Shown here piece by piece: positions 6,317 to 12,372 of a stretch of DNA of 12,372 nt (positions are counted from its first letter, which is position 1; each line of letters starts with the position of its first letter). The position numbers and the translations under genes are program-made. The stretch spans positions 1 through 12,372 of the forward strand of contig CALGYZ010000072.1 in NCBI GenBank assembly GCA_937934645.1, read 5' to 3'. This DNA comes from an uncultured Bacillaceae bacterium. Lineage in GTDB: Bacteria > Bacillota > Bacilli > Bacillales > Caldibacillaceae. Under the pieces are notes generated by a model. It made no database searches. It worked only from the letters and a program-made list of their open reading frames with translations, and had not been told where the DNA came from.

Positions 6317-7597
6317 CTATCGCTTCCGGACATTAAAGCTTTCTGAAATAAGCAGCCAGTTTTGAGGGAAGGAAAGGCCGAGTTTCCAGTAGCTGATGCC
6401 GCGGATATTCAATTCTTTAATGAGATTGAATTTGGCCTGGATGCTTCTGGCGTCTTCAAACCAAACCCGGTGATTACGGCCGTTCTCATCCGTATAATCA
6501 AAAAACGGGGCCTGTGCTCTTTGATCATATTGTATGGGTACATTATACCTTGCTGCAAGCGAGATTGCCTGCTGGGGACTGACAGCGCGGGCGGTTGTTC
6601 CCGGTTCATAAGGAAGGGTCCAATCGTATCCGTATAAATTTTGCCCCATCATAATTTTCTCCGGGGGGATTTCAGTAATTGCATATTCCAAAACATTCCT
6701 GACGGGACCGATCGGTGATACGGCCATAGGCGGTCCTCCGCTGTAACCCCATTCATAAGTCATGATCACTACGAAGTCGGCAATTTCCCCATGGGCCCGG
6801 TAATCGTGGGCTTCATACCAGCGTCCCGGCTGGTTGGCTCTTGTTTTCGGCGCCAGCGCAGTAGATAACAGCCATCCTTCTTTGCTGAACCGTTCTTTCG
6901 CACGCCGTAAAAACCGGTTGTATGCTTCCCGGTCTTCCGGACGCAAATATTCAAAGTCAAAATGAATATCCCGGAACCCCAGCCGTCTTGCCGTGTTAAC
7001 GATATTGTCCAACAAAGCGGTTTGGACATTTTCATCATTTAAAATAATCCTGCCGAGCTCATCACTGAATTGGTCATTCTCCAGATTTGTAATGACCATC
7101 ATTAAGACATTTTGATTGGCCCGGGCAATTGCAAGGAACTGGTTTAACGGGGGTTCTTTTAAAGACCCGTCACGTAATACTTGGAAACTGAAAGGTGCAA
7201 GGTAAGTAAGAAACGGGGCAGCCCTTCTGGCACTGGTTTCCAATGCTGCGGTAACCGCTTCCCTCGGCTCGATATAAGCATTGATCTCTTTGGTTACTTT
7301 CGGTACAGGGGGAATATAGAGCCGGATGCCGGCCGGAAGCGGTTGATCTGCAGGTATTTGATTGATTGTAGCAAGTTGTTGCACGGACAAACCAAAACGC
7401 TGGCTGATTGAATAGAGACTGTCCCCCGGTTGTACCCAATAAAAGCGGCCGGTGATCGGAATGACCAATGTCTGGCCAACAACCAAACGGTTTGCGTTAG
7501 GAATTTCGTTGGCGGTGATGATGTCCTCGACCGTTGTGTTGTAAGCCTGTGCGATTCCGAGTAAAGTTTGTCCCGGTTGAACAACATGAATTTGCAT
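6317..7597 (-). CDS. yaaH: Spore cortex-lytic N-acetylglucosaminidase (YaaH/SleL)
   Basis: The 426-residue product is YaaH, known as SleL in some Bacillus species, a spore-associated hydrolase that degrades cortex peptidoglycan fragments during germination. Two LysM repeats bind the glycan: about residues 2-46 (IHVVQPGQTLLGIAQ start) and 52-96 (YWVQPGDSLYSIS start). A GH18 domain fills about 105-420, with the catalytic motif DIHFDFE giving Asp210, Asp214 and the acid/base Glu216. There is no signal peptide, as expected for a protein made in the mother cell and placed in the coat. The ATG at 7597 follows AAGGAGGTTG on the minus strand; an upstream in-frame start at 7627 has no ribosome site. 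The gene is alone on the minus strand, with a possible sigma-E promoter upstream. No terminator of its own was found. Confidence 0.95.
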   Translation of the reverse strand: MQIHVVQPGQTLLGIAQAYNTTVEDIITANEIPNANRLVVGQTLVIPITGRFYWVQPGDSLYSISQRFGLSVQQLATINQIPADQPLPAGIRLYIPPVPKVTKEINAYIEPREAVTAALETSARRAAPFLTYLAPFSFQVLRDGSLKEPPLNQFLAIARANQNVLMMVITNLENDQFSDELGRIILNDENVQTALLDNIVNTARRLGFRDIHFDFEYLRPEDREAYNRFLRRAKERFSKEGWLLSTALAPKTRANQPGRWYEAHDYRAHGEIADFVVIMTYEWGYSGGPPMAVSPIGPVRNVLEYAITEIPPEKIMMGQNLYGYDWTLPYEPGTTARAVSPQQAISLAARYNVPIQYDQRAQAPFFDYTDENGRNHRVWFEDARSIQAKFNLIKELNIRGISYWKLGLSFPQNWLLISESFNVRKR

Positions 7598-7627
7598 GAA
7601 ACAACCTCCTTGTATAACACTATTCAA

Positions 7628-7656
7628 AGTCTATGTTTTCAATTTGAAAAAATGAT
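7628..7656 (-). promoter_or_regulatory. Possible sigma-E promoter of yaaH
   Basis: On the minus strand, ATCATTTT (7656-7649) is followed after 13 bases by CATAGACT (7635-7628), close to the sigma-E pattern of an ATATT-like -35 and CATACANT -10. It lies 31 bases upstream of the start codon. B. subtilis yaaH is expressed in the mother cell under sigma-E, which fits. The match is approximate. Confidence 0.4.
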
Positions 7657-7690
7657 TGTACGGACAAGAGCATAAAGGAGATTTTATGTA

Positions 7691-7725
7691 TCCGCATATA
7701 ACGCGGAAACCCTGTAAAAAACAGG
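7691..7725 (+). other. Two small hairpins upstream of tadA
   Basis: TCCGC (7691-7695) pairs with GCGGA (7703-7707), and CCTGT (7711-7715) with ACAGG (7721-7725) across an A5 loop. They lie in the 200-base gap between the divergent yaaH and tadA, where B. subtilis carries yaaI. No T run follows, so they are not a terminator for tadA-ward transcription. Function is unknown. A TATAAA (7759-7764) downstream could be a -10 for tadA but has no good -35. Confidence 0.3.
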
Positions 7726-7799
7726 TTCACCGGCTGTAAGTTTTTACTTTCCCCTGGGTATAAAATAAAAGCGGTTGTTTTTATAAAGGAGGTGAAATT

Positions 7800-8273
7800 G
7801 TGGAACGTGATGTTTACTATATGAATGAAGCGATAGAGGAAGCATTAAAAGCAAAGGAAAAAGGTGAGGTGCCGATCGGCTGCATTATCGTATTGAATGA
7901 TGAAATTATAGCGCGCGGCCATAATTTACGGGAAACGGAACAAAATGCGCTGGCTCATGCAGAAATGATAGCGATTGAAGAAGCGTGTTGGTATACAAAC
8001 AGCTGGAGACTGGAAGAAGCCGAACTGTATGTAACATTGGAGCCTTGCCCAATGTGTGCCGGGGGGATTATCATGTCCCGTATCAAACGTGTAATTTATG
8101 GAGCCCGGGATCCGAAAGGGGGCTGTGCCGGAACATTAATGAATTTATTGCAATATGAACGGTTTAATCACCGATGTGAAGTGAAAAGCGGAGTGTTGGA
8201 GGAAAAGTGCGGGCAATTATTAACTGATTTTTTTAAAGAATTACGGGAAAAAAGGAAAAACAATGGTGTATAA
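7800..8273 (+). CDS. tadA: tRNA-specific adenosine deaminase
   Basis: TadA deaminates adenosine 34 of tRNA-Arg(ACG) to inosine so that it can read several CGN codons. The product is 157 residues, the usual size. The zinc-dependent deaminase signature is intact: HAE (His53 zinc ligand, Glu55 proton shuttle) and PCPMC (Cys83 and Cys86 zinc ligands). The conserved NALAHAE and YGARDPKGG segments separate it from cytosine and guanine deaminases. The GTG at 7800 follows AAAGGAGGTG (7785-7794) by five bases, a near-perfect ribosome site. It precedes scr and dnaX as in B. subtilis but is transcribed separately, since scr and dnaX have their own promoters. Its own promoter is not clear. Confidence 0.96.
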   Translation: MERDVYYMNEAIEEALKAKEKGEVPIGCIIVLNDEIIARGHNLRETEQNALAHAEMIAIEEACWYTNSWRLEEAELYVTLEPCPMCAGGIIMSRIKRVIYGARDPKGGCAGTLMNLLQYERFNHRCEVKSGVLEEKCGQLLTDFFKELREKRKNNGV

Positions 8274-8308
8274 TAATATTGGAGGAATGATTTAACAGCA
8301 GTGAACCA

Positions 8309-8337
8309 TTGCAATTTAAATCAATCATTAGTATACT
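8309..8337 (+). promoter_or_regulatory. Sigma-A promoter of the SRP RNA gene
   Basis: TTGCAA (8309-8314), 17 bases, TATACT (8332-8337). Transcription would start near 8344, about 37 bases before the mature RNA. The precursor leader would open with the hairpin ACGTCT/AGACGT (8344-8358). In B. subtilis a longer scRNA precursor is trimmed at both ends by RNase III, which fits such a leader. Confidence 0.8.
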
Positions 8338-8380
8338 ATAGATACGTCTTAAAGACGTCCTTTAAATAGGTAGCAAATTT

Positions 8381-8648
8381 GCCGTGCTAAGCGGGGAGGT
8401 AGCGGTGCCCTGTATCCTGCAATCCGCTCCAGCAGGGCTGAATTCCTGCCCGAGGCTGTCTAATTGTAGGGCCTGTCTTCCGCAAGTGGTGTTGACGTTT
8501 GGGTCCTGCGCAATGGGAATCCATGAACCATGTCAGGTCCGGAAGGAAGCAGCATTAAGTGGAATCTCCCATGTGCCGCAGGGTTGCCTGGACCGAGCTA
8601 ACTACGGAAGCAACGCCTATGGTTAGCAGTCGGAGGCAGGTGCACGGC
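8381..8648 (+). ncRNA. scr: Signal recognition particle RNA (large bacterial type)
   Basis: This is the RNA scaffold of the signal recognition particle, which with Ffh targets membrane and secreted proteins. At about 268 bases it is the large Bacillus form with an Alu-like domain rather than the short 4.5S type. The 5' GCCGTGC (8381-8387) pairs with the 3' GCACGGC (8642-8648). The Alu part begins GCTAAGCGGGGAGGTAGCGG, and the Ffh-binding domain IV core GGTCCGGAAGGAAGCAGC is at 8536-8553, with its symmetric partner GCCGCAGGGTTGCCTGGACC further on. An 80-codon open frame crossing the region is not a gene. It has its own promoter and terminator, between tadA and dnaX as in B. subtilis. Ends are accurate to a few bases. 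Confidence 0.97.
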
Positions 8649-8673
8649 AGTTTAATTACATAAATGGCAGCAG

Positions 8674-8700
8674 AACATCCTTGGAAAAGGATGTTTTTTT
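8674..8700 (+). terminator. Intrinsic terminator of scr
   Basis: AACATCCTT (8674-8682) pairs perfectly with AAGGATGTT (8687-8695) across GGAA, followed by a run of T residues to 8700. Confidence 0.92.
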
Positions 8701-8711
8701 ATTTGATTTTA

Positions 8712-8741
8712 TAGTAAGTGCAAAGACATTTAAGGTATAAT
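8712..8741 (+). promoter_or_regulatory. Probable promoter of the dnaX cluster
   Basis: A perfect -10 box TATAAT (8736-8741) lies 60 bases before dnaX and after the scr terminator. The best -35 candidate, TAGTAA (8712-8717) at 18 bases, is poor. Position and -10 quality make a promoter here likely. Confidence 0.55.
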
Positions 8742-8801
8742 AGATAGAAGTGATTTATTTGTTAACTGTTAACCGGTCCGTCCGGTTGAAGGAGGGTAGA
8801 G

Positions 8802-10481
8802 ATGGCTTATCAAGCGTTATACCGTGTATGGCGTCCGCAAACATTCCAGGATGTCGTCGGACAACAGCATATAACGAAAACACTGCAAAATGCCCTCTTG
8901 CAAGAAAAAATTTCCCACGCCTACTTATTTACAGGCCCCAGGGGAACCGGAAAAACGAGTGCGGCAAAAATATTGGCTAAAGCCGTTAACTGCTCAAATA
9001 GAGAGTCATCTGAACCGTGCAATGAATGTGCGGTGTGCAAAAGCATTACCGACGGATCCAACCCGGATGTCATTGAAATAGACGCGGCATCAAACAACAG
9101 TGTGGAAGAAGTCCGGGATATCCGTGATAAAGTGAAATATGCACCGAATATGTCAAAATATAAAGTGTATATTATTGACGAGGTTCATATGCTGTCGATC
9201 GGAGCTTTTAATGCTTTGTTAAAAACATTGGAAGAACCTCCGGAACATGTCATTTTTATTTTGGCTACGACAGAACCTCATAAAATTCCCTTAACAATAA
9301 TTTCCCGTTGCCAGCGGTTTGATTTTAAACGCATCCCTCAAGAAGCGATTGCCGAAAGAATGAAGTACATTTTAAATGAATACGGTTATAAATATGAAGA
9401 AGAAGCATTACATTTAATTGCAAGGGCTTCTGAAGGCGGTATGCGCGATGCATTAAGTCTTTTGGACCAAACGATTTCCCTAGGCCAGGATCAAATATCA
9501 GTACAGGACGCATTGATGATTACCGGTTCAGTTTCACAAACTGTACTAAACCAAATTGCCGAAGCGGTTCTGGAAAAGGATACTCCGAAGGCTTTGGAGC
9601 TTTTGCATAGATTGTTTACAGAAGGAAAAGATCCGGGTCGGATCGTGGAGGACCTTATCCAATTTTACCGGGATATGCTGCTGTATAAAAGCTCCCCGGA
9701 TATGGAGAATTTTTTAGAAAAAGCAATTGTGAATGAAACTTTTAAAACATTGTCAGGAAAATACGGAGAGGAGCAGATTTACGAATTCATTGACCGGTTC
9801 AGCAAAGCCCGGCAGGAAATGAAGTGGACAAACCATGCAAAAATTATACTTGAAGTATGCCTGGTCCGGGCTTGCCAGACGGATATTTCCAGGGAGTCCG
9901 ATAGCATAAATCATATAGTCCAGCAGCTACAGGAAAAAATTATTTCATTGGAGCAGGAATTAAAACAGTTGAAGGAACGGGGAATTGTTGAGCAAAAAGG
10001 CCCCGGTCATCCTGTGCAACAACAGAAGACCCGGCCGGTCAAAAGTACGTTTAAAGTTCCGGCGGGCAAAATAGAGAATATCCTTTTAAAAGCGACAAAA
10101 CAAGATCTGCAGCTCGTAAAAAGCAATTGGGGTTCCATTTTGGAGAATCTAAAAAAATCCCACGCCGCTTTATTGAATGATGCTGAGCCTGTGGCAGCAT
10201 CAGCCCAGGGGTGTGTTGTGAAATTTAAATATGAAATCCATTGCCAAATGGCATTAAATAATGCAGAATTTGTAAGTGTGTTCAATCATCTTTTACAACA
10301 AATAACGGGCCGGCAAATGGAATTTGTCGGTGTTCCGGAAAAGCAGTGGCTGGAACTCCGCCAATCTTTTATCAGCCAGCACAGAGAAGCTATTAAAGAA
10401 CAGCCAAAGAACGGGGAGGACCCGTTAATTGAAGAAGCCAAAAAGCTGTTTGGTGAAGAATTAATTGAAATCAGAGATTAA
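8802..10481 (+). CDS. dnaX: DNA polymerase III subunit gamma/tau
   Basis: DnaX (559 residues, close to the Bacillus tau) is the ATPase core of the clamp loader that places the beta clamp on primed DNA and links polymerases at the fork. The AAA+ module shows Walker A GPRGTGKT (45-52), a zinc module with Cys64, Cys73, Cys76 and Cys79, Walker B IIDEVH with Asp126 and Glu127, and TTEPHKIPLTIISRCQRF carrying sensor 1 and the SRC motif. A lid and collar domain follow to about 365. Then come a charged coiled coil (QQLQEKIISLEQELKQLKE) and the C-terminal domain that binds helicase and polymerase. The ATG follows GAAGGAGGG (8788-8796) by five bases. An A7 run at codons 450-452 could permit slippage (see findings). 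It heads the dnaX-ebfC-recR-yaaL cluster. Confidence 0.97.
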   Translation: MAYQALYRVWRPQTFQDVVGQQHITKTLQNALLQEKISHAYLFTGPRGTGKTSAAKILAKAVNCSNRESSEPCNECAVCKSITDGSNPDVIEIDAASNNSVEEVRDIRDKVKYAPNMSKYKVYIIDEVHMLSIGAFNALLKTLEEPPEHVIFILATTEPHKIPLTIISRCQRFDFKRIPQEAIAERMKYILNEYGYKYEEEALHLIARASEGGMRDALSLLDQTISLGQDQISVQDALMITGSVSQTVLNQIAEAVLEKDTPKALELLHRLFTEGKDPGRIVEDLIQFYRDMLLYKSSPDMENFLEKAIVNETFKTLSGKYGEEQIYEFIDRFSKARQEMKWTNHAKIILEVCLVRACQTDISRESDSINHIVQQLQEKIISLEQELKQLKERGIVEQKGPGHPVQQQKTRPVKSTFKVPAGKIENILLKATKQDLQLVKSNWGSILENLKKSHAALLNDAEPVAASAQGCVVKFKYEIHCQMALNNAEFVSVFNHLLQQITGRQMEFVGVPEKQWLELRQSFISQHREAIKEQPKNGEDPLIEEAKKLFGEELIEIRD

Positions 10482-10500
10482 ATTAGAGGAGGTCGTTACA

Positions 10501-10821
10501 ATGCGTGGTATGGGAAATATGCAAAATATGATGAAACAAGTCCAAAAAATGCAAAAGAAAATGCAGGAGGCACAGGAAAAGTTAGGTGAAGAAAAAGTTG
10601 AAGGAACAGCAGCCGGAGGGCTGGTAACGGTGGTTGTTTCCGGACATAAGGAAATTCTCGAAGTGAAAATCAACGAAGAAGTTGTTGATCCGGAAGATAT
10701 TGAAACGTTGCAGGATTTGATTGTAGTAGCGACAAATGAAGCTCTTGCCAAAGTCGATGAGCTGGTAGCCAATACAATGGGACAGTTTACAAAAGGATTT
10801 AACATCCCCGGTATGTTTTAA
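10501..10821 (+). CDS. ebfC: YbaB/EbfC family nucleoid-associated protein
   Basis: This small DNA-binding protein (YaaK in B. subtilis) forms a tweezer-shaped dimer in its family and is associated with the nucleoid. The ATG at 10501 gives 106 residues; it follows GAGGAGGT (10486-10493) by seven bases, and an in-frame start upstream at 10465 would overlap dnaX without a ribosome site. The methionine- and glutamine-rich N-terminal helix (MGNMQNMMKQVQKMQKK) is typical, followed by the beta-strand core and the conserved segments EVVDPEDIETLQDL and TNEAL. The C-terminus FTKGFNIPGMF is also characteristic. It lies 19 bases after dnaX and 23 before recR, a conserved trio that suggests co-transcription. 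Its exact cellular task is not settled. Confidence 0.95.
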   Translation: MRGMGNMQNMMKQVQKMQKKMQEAQEKLGEEKVEGTAAGGLVTVVVSGHKEILEVKINEEVVDPEDIETLQDLIVVATNEALAKVDELVANTMGQFTKGFNIPGMF

Positions 10822-10844
10822 TGAATTAGGAGGCATTCGTATAC

Positions 10845-11441
10845 ATGTATTATCCTGAACCAATCAGCAAACTGATTGACAGCTTTATGAAATTGCCGGG
10901 TATTGGTCCGAAAACTGCTTCCAGATTGGCATTTCACGTAATAACAATGAAAGAAGAGACTGTTCTCGAATTTGCCAAAGCACTTATCAATGCAAAAAGG
11001 GATTTAACATATTGCTCCGTATGCGGTCATATTACCGACCGGGATCCGTGTTATATTTGTAACGATCAAAACCGTGACCGGTCAGTGATTTGTGTAGTGC
11101 AGGATCCGAAAGATGTCATTGCCATGGAGAAAATGAAAGAATATCAGGGACTTTACCATGTATTGAACGGGACTATATCCCCGATGGAAGGAATTGGTCC
11201 GGAAGATATAAATATTCCCGGCTTGTTAAAACGACTTCAAAATGAAGAAGTTAAAGAAGTAATTTTGGCTACAAACCCGAATATTGAAGGTGAAGCAACA
11301 GCGATGTATATTTCCCGCTTGCTTAAACCCTCGGGTATAAAAGTAACAAGAATTGCCCATGGTTTACCGGTTGGCGGTGATTTAGAATACGCGGATGAAG
11401 TTACATTATCGAAAGCCCTTGAAGGGAGAAGGGAAATCTGA
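10845..11441 (+). CDS. recR: Recombination mediator RecR
   Basis: RecR works with RecO (and RecF) to load RecA on single-stranded DNA coated with SSB during gap repair. The product is 198 residues, identical in length to B. subtilis RecR. A helix-hairpin-helix region at the N-terminus (LPGIGPKTASRLAFH, about 17-31) binds DNA. A four-cysteine zinc finger follows with Cys57, Cys60, Cys69 and Cys72. The Toprim domain begins at about residue 79 (ICVVQDPKDVIAMEK), and the conserved ATNPNIEGEATA segment is intact. The C-terminal GRREI is normal. The ATG follows AGGAGG (10828-10833) by eleven bases, slightly long but acceptable. It is probably translated from the dnaX-ebfC transcript. Confidence 0.97.
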   Translation: MYYPEPISKLIDSFMKLPGIGPKTASRLAFHVITMKEETVLEFAKALINAKRDLTYCSVCGHITDRDPCYICNDQNRDRSVICVVQDPKDVIAMEKMKEYQGLYHVLNGTISPMEGIGPEDINIPGLLKRLQNEEVKEVILATNPNIEGEATAMYISRLLKPSGIKVTRIAHGLPVGGDLEYADEVTLSKALEGRREI

Positions 11442-11467
11442 ATTCAGGACACTCGGGGGGATAGCCG

Positions 11468-11695
11468 TTGCTTTTTAGACGAAAAGGGTATGTAAGGAAA
11501 GAATTTGACAAAAAGCTTCTGTATCAGCTGGAAGATTTGCAAAAACGTTGGAAAAACGAAAAGATGTTCAGGGATCAATGTATAGATTTTCATGATGACT
11601 TGGATATACGGGTGAAATTGAAAAAACTGAAATATGTTTTTCTATTGAAAGAGGCAAGGAAACGAAAAATAAAAATTACATCTAAACTGTATTAA
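11468..11695 (+). CDS. yaaL: YaaL-like small protein (DUF2508), function unknown
   Basis: A 75-residue protein placed 26 bases after recR, where B. subtilis has yaaL. It is highly charged: a basic start (LFRRKGYVRKEFDKK), a helical middle, and a lysine- and arginine-rich end (FLLKEARKRKIKITSKLY). No membrane helix or catalytic motif is visible. The segment YVFLLKEARKRK resembles the family's conserved end, from memory. The start is a TTG at 11468 behind a G-rich ribosome site GGGGGGAT (11455-11462). It ends the dnaX cluster, with a terminator five bases after its stop codon. It is probably a cytosolic, helical protein of unknown role. Confidence 0.8.
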   Translation: MLFRRKGYVRKEFDKKLLYQLEDLQKRWKNEKMFRDQCIDFHDDLDIRVKLKKLKYVFLLKEARKRKIKITSKLY

Positions 11696-11700
11696 TTGCC

Positions 11701-11754
11701 AAAGAACCATTTATATTAAGGGAGAGCCTTAATAAAAGTGGTTCTTTTTTTATA
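11701..11754 (+). terminator. Terminator of the dnaX-yaaL cluster
   Basis: AAAGAACCA (11701-11709) pairs with TGGTTCTTT (11739-11747), with an inner stem ATTAAGG/CCTTAAT and GAGAG loop, and a long T run. It separates yaaL from bofA, so bofA probably needs its own promoter or readthrough. Confidence 0.88.
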
Positions 11755-11798
11755 CTTTTTTTCATAACCTGGATTTAGACAAGGAAAGAGGTGATAAA

Positions 11799-12065
11799 AT
11801 GACGGAATACGGATGGGTTATTGCACTCACGACAGGTGCGATTCTTTTGCTGTTATTGTTTGGAAATCCGGTGAAATTGTTGAGATTTTTAGGACAAGGT
11901 GTTATAAAAATATTAACAGGAGCACTGTTGTTGTTTTTTCTCAATACTTTTGGAAGCAACTTCGGTATCCATATTCCGATTAACTTGATCACGGCATCAA
12001 TATCAGGTTTTTTAGGAATTCCCGGTGTGTGTGCCCTTACAGCTATACAATTATGGATCGTGTAA
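11799..12065 (+). CDS. bofA: Pro-sigma-K processing inhibitor BofA
   Basis: BofA is a membrane protein of the outer forespore membrane that, with SpoIVFA, holds the intramembrane protease SpoIVFB inactive until the forespore signals, so delaying activation of sigma-K in the mother cell. The product is 88 residues with hydrophobic stretches at about 5-21, 33-51 and 60-87. Asn49, Asn62 and Thr65 match the asparagine and threonine residues reported as important in B. subtilis BofA, and GIHIPINLIT and GFLGIPG are the family's hallmark segments. The ATG follows AAAGAGGTGAT (11785-11795). A terminator lies upstream, and no convincing sporulation promoter was found between it and the gene. Its presence indicates a spore former. 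Confidence 0.95.
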   Translation: MTEYGWVIALTTGAILLLLLFGNPVKLLRFLGQGVIKILTGALLLFFLNTFGSNFGIHIPINLITASISGFLGIPGVCALTAIQLWIV

Positions 12066-12167
12066 GACTTTCTTTTATTGATTCAGACTTTCAATCATTA
12101 TTTTGTAAGTAAGCCGGGAATGGAAGAAAGGAATTTTATAAGATAAGCAGCATGAAAAAATTAACAT

Positions 12168-12196
12168 TTGAAATCATAAATATTATTTGATAGAAT
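12168..12196 (+). promoter_or_regulatory. rRNA operon promoter P1
   Basis: TTGAAA (12168-12173), 17-base spacer, TAGAAT (12191-12196) preceded by TGA, an extended -10. It is the upstream member of a tandem pair driving the downstream rRNA operon. The flanking sequence upstream is AT-rich (GAAAAAATTAACA), as in UP elements. Confidence 0.82.
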
Positions 12197-12248
12197 GGCA
12201 TATGTCACTGAAAGGCAACATTACTTAAAACTTTTTTCAAAAGAAGTG

Positions 12249-12278
12249 TTGACAAATCTAAAAACTTTATGATAAGAT
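12249..12278 (+). promoter_or_regulatory. rRNA operon promoter P2
   Basis: A consensus -35 TTGACA (12249-12254) and TAAGAT (12273-12278) with a TG element (12270-12271) are 18 bases apart. The upstream sequence ACTTTTTTCAAAAG is AT-rich. The likely start falls on G12283 or G12285; B. subtilis rRNA promoters initiate with GTP, so the same control by GTP level is plausible. Confidence 0.82.
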
Positions 12279-12284
12279 ATAAGA

Positions 12285-12347
12285 GTCGTTAAATTGAACT
12301 TTGAAAACTGAACAAGACAAAGCGTTTGATAGTCAGAGCAATCAAAC
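12285..12347 (+). promoter_or_regulatory. rRNA leader with boxA-like antitermination sequence
   Basis: The leader contains GAACTTTGAAAACTGAACAA (12297-12316), the conserved boxA-type block found before Bacillus 16S genes, which recruits Nus factors against termination. A hairpin GTTTGAT (12324-12330) / ATCAAAC (12341-12347) lies just before the 16S gene and is probably part of pre-16S processing. Confidence 0.75.
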
Positions 12348-12372
12348 TTTTTTGGAGAGTTTGATCCTGGCT
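12348..12372 (+). rRNA. rrs: 16S ribosomal RNA, 5' end only
   Basis: The universal 16S opening GGAGAGTTTGATCCTGGCT (12354-12372) runs to the window edge. The mature 5' end is placed about six bases before it by analogy with B. subtilis. The gene continues beyond the window. Confidence 0.93.

Noticed and set aside
7170..7439. Frames overlapping the yaaH LysM region on both strands
   Set aside because: Shadows of the yaaH reading frame, which has clear LysM and GH18 motifs.
7711..7780. PreQ1-like riboswitch upstream of tadA, suggested by an A-rich loop and AGGTTC
   Set aside because: The elements are in the wrong order and the needed pseudoknot pairing is absent; the gene is not in queuosine metabolism.
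8384..8626. Open reading frame of 80 codons on the plus strand
   Set aside because: It lies inside the SRP RNA, has no proper ribosome site, and the sequence matches the RNA's conserved structure.
10465..10500. Twelve-residue N-terminal extension of EbfC
   Set aside because: The strong GAGGAGGT site positions the ATG at 10501, which gives the family's normal start and length.
12066..12167. A small gene or csfB-like gene between bofA and the rRNA promoters
   Set aside because: No open frame with a ribosome site is present; the region is AT-rich and holds no visible feature before P1.

Overview
This window is a chromosomal core segment from a low-GC, endospore-forming Bacillota, almost certainly a member of the Bacillaceae. 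It lies between the end of one rRNA operon (5S rRNA at the left edge) and the start of the next (16S rRNA at the right edge). The protein sequences and the gene order guaB-dacA-serS-tRNA-Ser-yaaH-tadA-scr-dnaX-ebfC-recR-yaaL-bofA match the well-known region next to the replication origin of Bacillus subtilis, from memory. YaaH and BofA mark a spore former. I cannot name the species.

Left part (1-2940): the 23S-5S spacer, a complete 5S rRNA and its terminator come first. yaaC (unknown function) follows on the minus strand. It diverges from guaB, the committed enzyme of GMP synthesis, and guaB has its own promoter and a strong terminator. Middle part (2940-7800): dacA (sporulation-era and vegetative carboxypeptidase PBP5) leads directly into serS, which has its own promoter and a serine T-box leader with specifier UCC. 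A stand-alone tRNA-Ser(UGA) has a near-consensus promoter and a 15-bp terminator. yaaH (two LysM repeats plus a GH18 domain, spore cortex lytic enzyme) lies on the minus strand behind a possible sigma-E promoter.

Right part (7800-12372): tadA (tRNA adenosine deaminase) is followed by the large Alu-containing SRP RNA (scr) with promoter and terminator. The dnaX-ebfC-recR-yaaL cluster (DNA polymerase III clamp loader, nucleoid-associated protein, recombination mediator, small unknown protein) ends at a terminator. bofA (inhibitor of pro-sigma-K processing) comes next, then a roughly 280-bp region with two tandem rRNA promoters, a boxA-like leader and the first about 25 bases of 16S rRNA.

Together the genes serve translation (5S, serS, tRNA-Ser, tadA, SRP RNA, 16S), nucleotide supply (guaB), DNA replication and repair (dnaX, recR, ebfC), and cell wall and spore biology (dacA, yaaH, bofA). 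Compared with B. subtilis, this locus lacks pdxS-pdxT between dacA and serS, dck-dgk after tRNA-Ser, and yaaI before tadA. I see no mobile element, CRISPR array, phage gene or plausible new multi-gene system. The points worth checking are the lineage-specific gene absences, the missing terminator between dacA and the serS T-box, a palindrome in the yaaC/guaB divergent promoter region, and a possible slippery site in dnaX.
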